From: Prochloron sp. SP5CPC1
GTDB taxonomy: Bacteria > Cyanobacteriota > Cyanobacteriia > Cyanobacteriales > Prochloraceae
Assembly (NCBI GenBank): GCA_014323965.1
Contig: JACONB010000037.1
Span: forward strand, 1 to 9,895
Length of the DNA stretch: 9,895 bases
Reading direction: 5' to 3'
Below, one piece after another: positions 6,734-9,895 of the stretch. Below the pieces are notes generated by a model, which worked only from the letters and a program-made list of their open reading frames with translations, was not told the DNA's origin and did not search any database. A program made the translations under genes and the position numbers. The stretch's first letter is position 1; each line of letters opens with the position of its first letter.

Positions 6734-7807
6734 TTATTGGGGGTTACAGGGTTTAGAAATATAACCAACTGCACCCACTAACTTAGCGCGAATCTTATCA
6801 ATAAGGCCATCCCTTCCTGTCAACATGGTAATGGGAGTCTTCCTCATCAGTCTAGACTGCTTCAAGACTTGGCATAGTTCATAGCCATCAATTTCCGGCA
6901 TATTAATATCCATTAATATCAGATCTGGCTTATGTCGAGCCAAAGTCATCATCGAGCGAGCAGGATTTACTATGTTAATCACCCTGAACCCACTGGCTTC
7001 TAGCACTTTTTTCACAAATTGCTGACTGGTTTCGCTATCATCAATGCAGGCAATAAGAGGGCTATTCTTGTTTTTAGGATTACCGTAGGGAAGCATTTTG
7101 ATGGCTCCATCTTTCACCAGAGGTTGCAAAAATAAAGCTAAGTCGAGACTATCTTGGCCTGTGCGATGGGCAACTTCGTATAAGCAAGGATTCTTGTTAA
7201 ACGTCCTCACGAGATTTTCAACCCAATCATCATTTGGTCCATTCAGCCAGGAATGATTGAAAACCCGTTCTCTATTCTCAATTAGAGGTCTTTGAAAAGG
7301 AGACGTTATCTCTGGACGTAGTTGCACCCAAGTTTTAATTTCTTCTTGCACCCCGAAGATTAATTTATTCAAAGGGAGGGATAGCAATAAAGGATCTAAC
7401 CCGATTGTCTTTTTAAATTTAATCAATCCACGAGACAATCCCCAAACTTGACTTACAGCTTCTCGAGTCAACTGAAACAAGACGCGGCGTAGTTGTTGCA
7501 AAGATAAATTTCCTGCCCGCCAAATATTACAAACATATTGGTAGTCATCGCTCAAGTCAGAGAGAAAAGGCAATTTGCTTTGGGGAAGCAACTGGGAGAG
7601 CAAATAGGTCTGTCTTTCTCGTTCTCCCATGGCGCTACTGGCAAAATGGATTTTGCCATCCCCCATAAATACCCGCCACTGCACCGATTTATCGCTGACA
7701 TCGTAAATTGTTAAGCGTCCAGATACCTTGTCATCAATAAGTTGTTTGACAATCTTTGATGGAATTACAATTTTACTTTTTTTTTGCTCTACATTTGCAT
7801 AATTCAT
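6734..7807 (-). CDS. PatA-type response regulator (PATAN/DUF4388 plus REC), REC domain cut short by a TAA
   Basis: A 357-residue protein from the ATG at 7807. Residues about 10-240 are the PatA N-terminal (PATAN) region: SGRLTIYD, VFMGDGKIHFASS and RERQTYLLSQLL are characteristic. A C-terminal receiver domain starts near 250. IDD (255-257) holds the acidic pair, LMDINMP puts the phosphoacceptor Asp at 300, MLTGRDG gives Thr330 and YISKP gives Lys352. PATAN-REC proteins in cyanobacteria include PatA (heterocyst patterning) and PixG/LsiR-type phototaxis regulators, and the specific role here is unknown. There is no DNA-binding domain, so output is probably by protein interaction. The frame stops at KPCNPQ, but the next codons read LVNMVNGYLGKKES, the normal last helix of REC. 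The TAA replaces the usual Glu or Asp codon. No partner chemotaxis genes follow because the sequence upstream turns eukaryote-like. Confidence 0.88.
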   Translation of the reverse strand: MNYANVEQKKSKIVIPSKIVKQLIDDKVSGRLTIYDVSDKSVQWRVFMGDGKIHFASSAMGERERQTYLLSQLLPQSKLPFLSDLSDDYQYVCNIWRAGNLSLQQLRRVLFQLTREAVSQVWGLSRGLIKFKKTIGLDPLLLSLPLNKLIFGVQEEIKTWVQLRPEITSPFQRPLIENRERVFNHSWLNGPNDDWVENLVRTFNKNPCLYEVAHRTGQDSLDLALFLQPLVKDGAIKMLPYGNPKNKNSPLIACIDDSETSQQFVKKVLEASGFRVINIVNPARSMMTLARHKPDLILMDINMPEIDGYELCQVLKQSRLMRKTPITMLTGRDGLIDKIRAKLVGAVGYISKPCNPQ

Positions 7808-8081
7808 GTTATGGATATTGTTAAAATTCTCTGAGGAAACTCAAATACCAATTCAATTCTCATCTATTGTAGCTTTCTTTGTCAAAATGAATTGTAATTC
7901 AAGTTACCAAGCGAGGATATTTTTGTTAAATTAAACCTTAATCGGACTTTAAACTTAGTCCAAACGTGCTCAATTCGTAAATTCATTTTCCTATCATAAC
8001 TCAAACCCATATAATTTTATTTTATGTGCATGCACTTTCAGTAATAAACGTACAGGTTATCTTTTGTATGTATGTCTATAG
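7808..8081. other. Transition from cyanobacterial to AT-rich eukaryote-like DNA
   Basis: This stretch lies upstream of the PATAN-REC start and holds no credible open frame. Base composition drops to strongly AT-rich and stays so to the end of the window. The change must occur between the gene start at 7807 and the splice-like acceptor at 8081. I could not fix the exact base. A weak stem (GGACT 7944-7948 with AGTCC 7957-7961) is the only local structure. The distal part, rich in T and ending CTATAG, reads like the end of an intron. Confidence 0.6.
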
Positions 8082-8160
8082 CTTGCACAATTCTTTAATT
8101 CATTTGGGCAAGATGGTGGAATTTTAAGTCCTGAATCAGTGAAACAAATGCTACTACCTG
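8082..8160 (+). CDS. Candidate eukaryotic exon encoding part of a serine beta-lactamase-related (LACTB-like) protein
   Basis: A 79-nt stretch preceded by a T-rich tract ending TCTATAG and followed directly by GTAAGTG, a near-consensus 5' splice site. In frame it encodes LAQFFNSFGQDGG, then ILSPESVKQMLLP, with one base left over (phase 1 donor). Outside these limits the frame closes at once (TAG at 8079-8081, TGA at 8167-8169), as expected for an exon and not a bacterial gene. The residues resemble the region of beta-lactamase-fold serine hydrolases (PF00144, animal LACTB-type) before the late glycine-rich strand, where 'FGxxLLNGGxLLSPETVxxMxxP' is usual. Similarity is judged by eye over 26 residues, so the family call is tentative. 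No matching neighbouring exon was found in the window. Confidence 0.42.
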
Positions 8161-8707
8161 GTAAGTGATTGTGTGTAAAGATTTGCTATCATAGGATCCA
8201 AAATTTTAGCAATATAGTTTTGACAATTTAAATGACGTGGAGCATATTTTGTGGAACACTTGTGTCACACTGAATTCTCTTGTTTGGCTTCAAATCTGCA
8301 AAAATTTAGGATTCTATGGTATCAAAATTAGTGTAAGATTATTGGATGTGGAGACTACACATATATGAAAAGAAAAGTAATGATATAATTATTTTCATGA
8401 AAGATATTAATATTATTTTAGTTTCTATGGAACTAGAAATTTTTGAATGAGGGCTTCCGTTTTTGAATACTGAGACAAAATAGGCATGTGCATTTTTCAA
8501 AGGACGCTTCAGTGGAAACCAATTCAACTCCCCTGTATCCACTGCTGCTATATAACAGGCTTCCATACATGTACTAATCAGACAACTAAATATGTTACAA
8601 TATGATAATCTCAATAACACCTTGACATAATTATTATTTTGAAATACATCAGGAAATTAGCCAATAAAATTACTATTACATATATTTGTTGCTATGATGA
8701 TAGAGCT

Positions 8708-8722
8708 TAGCAATGGTTGCTA
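8708..8722. repeat. Short palindrome TAGCAA-TGG-TTGCTA
   Basis: A perfect 6-bp inverted repeat around TGG. The arms contain GTTGC-like half-sites in the orientation opposite to a canonical X-box. It lies 35 nt from the better X-box match at 8758. Confidence 0.4.
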
Positions 8723-8757
8723 GGTTGTGATCAAGAGGTGTTAGTTTTTGAATTTTT

Positions 8758-8770
8758 GTTGCTTAGTAAC
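8758..8770. promoter_or_regulatory. Candidate RFX X-box
   Basis: GTTGCT-T-AGTAAC fits both half-sites of the animal RFX consensus (GTTRCY, 1-3 nt, RGYAAC). RFX factors drive ciliary genes in animals. A single motif match in AT-rich DNA is weak evidence, and no adjacent gene start could be identified. Confidence 0.25.
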
Positions 8771-8849
8771 CATCACTATGGTTTATTGGATTAATCTGGA
8801 ATATATACGATGGCTGGTTGTGGGATTTGGGATTAACACATAGTTTTCG

Positions 8850-9895
<1,046 letters not shown>

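Overview
The window has two unlike parts. Positions 1 to about 7,810 are cyanobacterial. Genes are densely packed and intronless, three copies of the cyanobacterial HIP1 octamer (GCGATCGC) are present, and the gene content is typical: a TnpB-type transposase, squalene-hopene cyclase, an HpnB-type glycosyltransferase and a PatA/PATAN response regulator. From somewhere between 7,808 and 8,081 to the end, the DNA becomes strongly AT-rich and gene-poor. It carries a perfect (ATT)10 microsatellite, and its only convincing coding stretch is a 79-nt piece bounded by AG and GTAAGTG like a spliced exon. That exon reads like part of a serine beta-lactamase-related (LACTB-like) protein. The tail therefore looks like animal DNA, perhaps from a sponge or other host of the cyanobacterium. 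The contig is most simply a symbiont/host assembly chimera, although real integration cannot be excluded from sequence alone.

Layout: (1) 1-373, the 3' end of an IS200/IS605- or IS607-type tnpB, with a long hairpin overlapping its stop codon that fits the 3' part of an omega RNA. (2) 422-3298, three same-strand genes: a saccharopine-dehydrogenase-like oxidoreductase, a class I SAM methyltransferase and an alpha/beta hydrolase with a full visible triad. Their order and spacing suggest a small operon of unknown product. (3) 3339-3513, a 57-nt MITE-like palindrome that cuts off a sulfotransferase gene on the minus strand. Only about 40 codons remain, including the PAPS-binding motif HIPKCAGTS. 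(4) 3510-6688, a hopanoid pair transcribed divergently from a 50-bp gap: hpnB (minus) and shc (plus). The broken sulfotransferase starts at an ATGA overlap with the hpnB stop, so it was once the next gene of that operon. (5) 6734-7807, a PATAN-REC response regulator whose frame ends at a TAA exactly where the REC domain should continue. The next codons resume the expected last helix, so this is probably a recent nonsense mutation or a base error.

How the genes fit together: SHC makes hopene from squalene, and HpnB is a membrane glycosyltransferase of unknown acceptor that usually travels with hopanoid genes. The decayed sulfotransferase suggests an ancestral pathway that added both sugar and sulfate, but this is inference. 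The dehydrogenase-methyltransferase-hydrolase set could process an amino-acid-derived small molecule, and its substrate cannot be read from sequence. No rRNA, tRNA or CRISPR array was seen.
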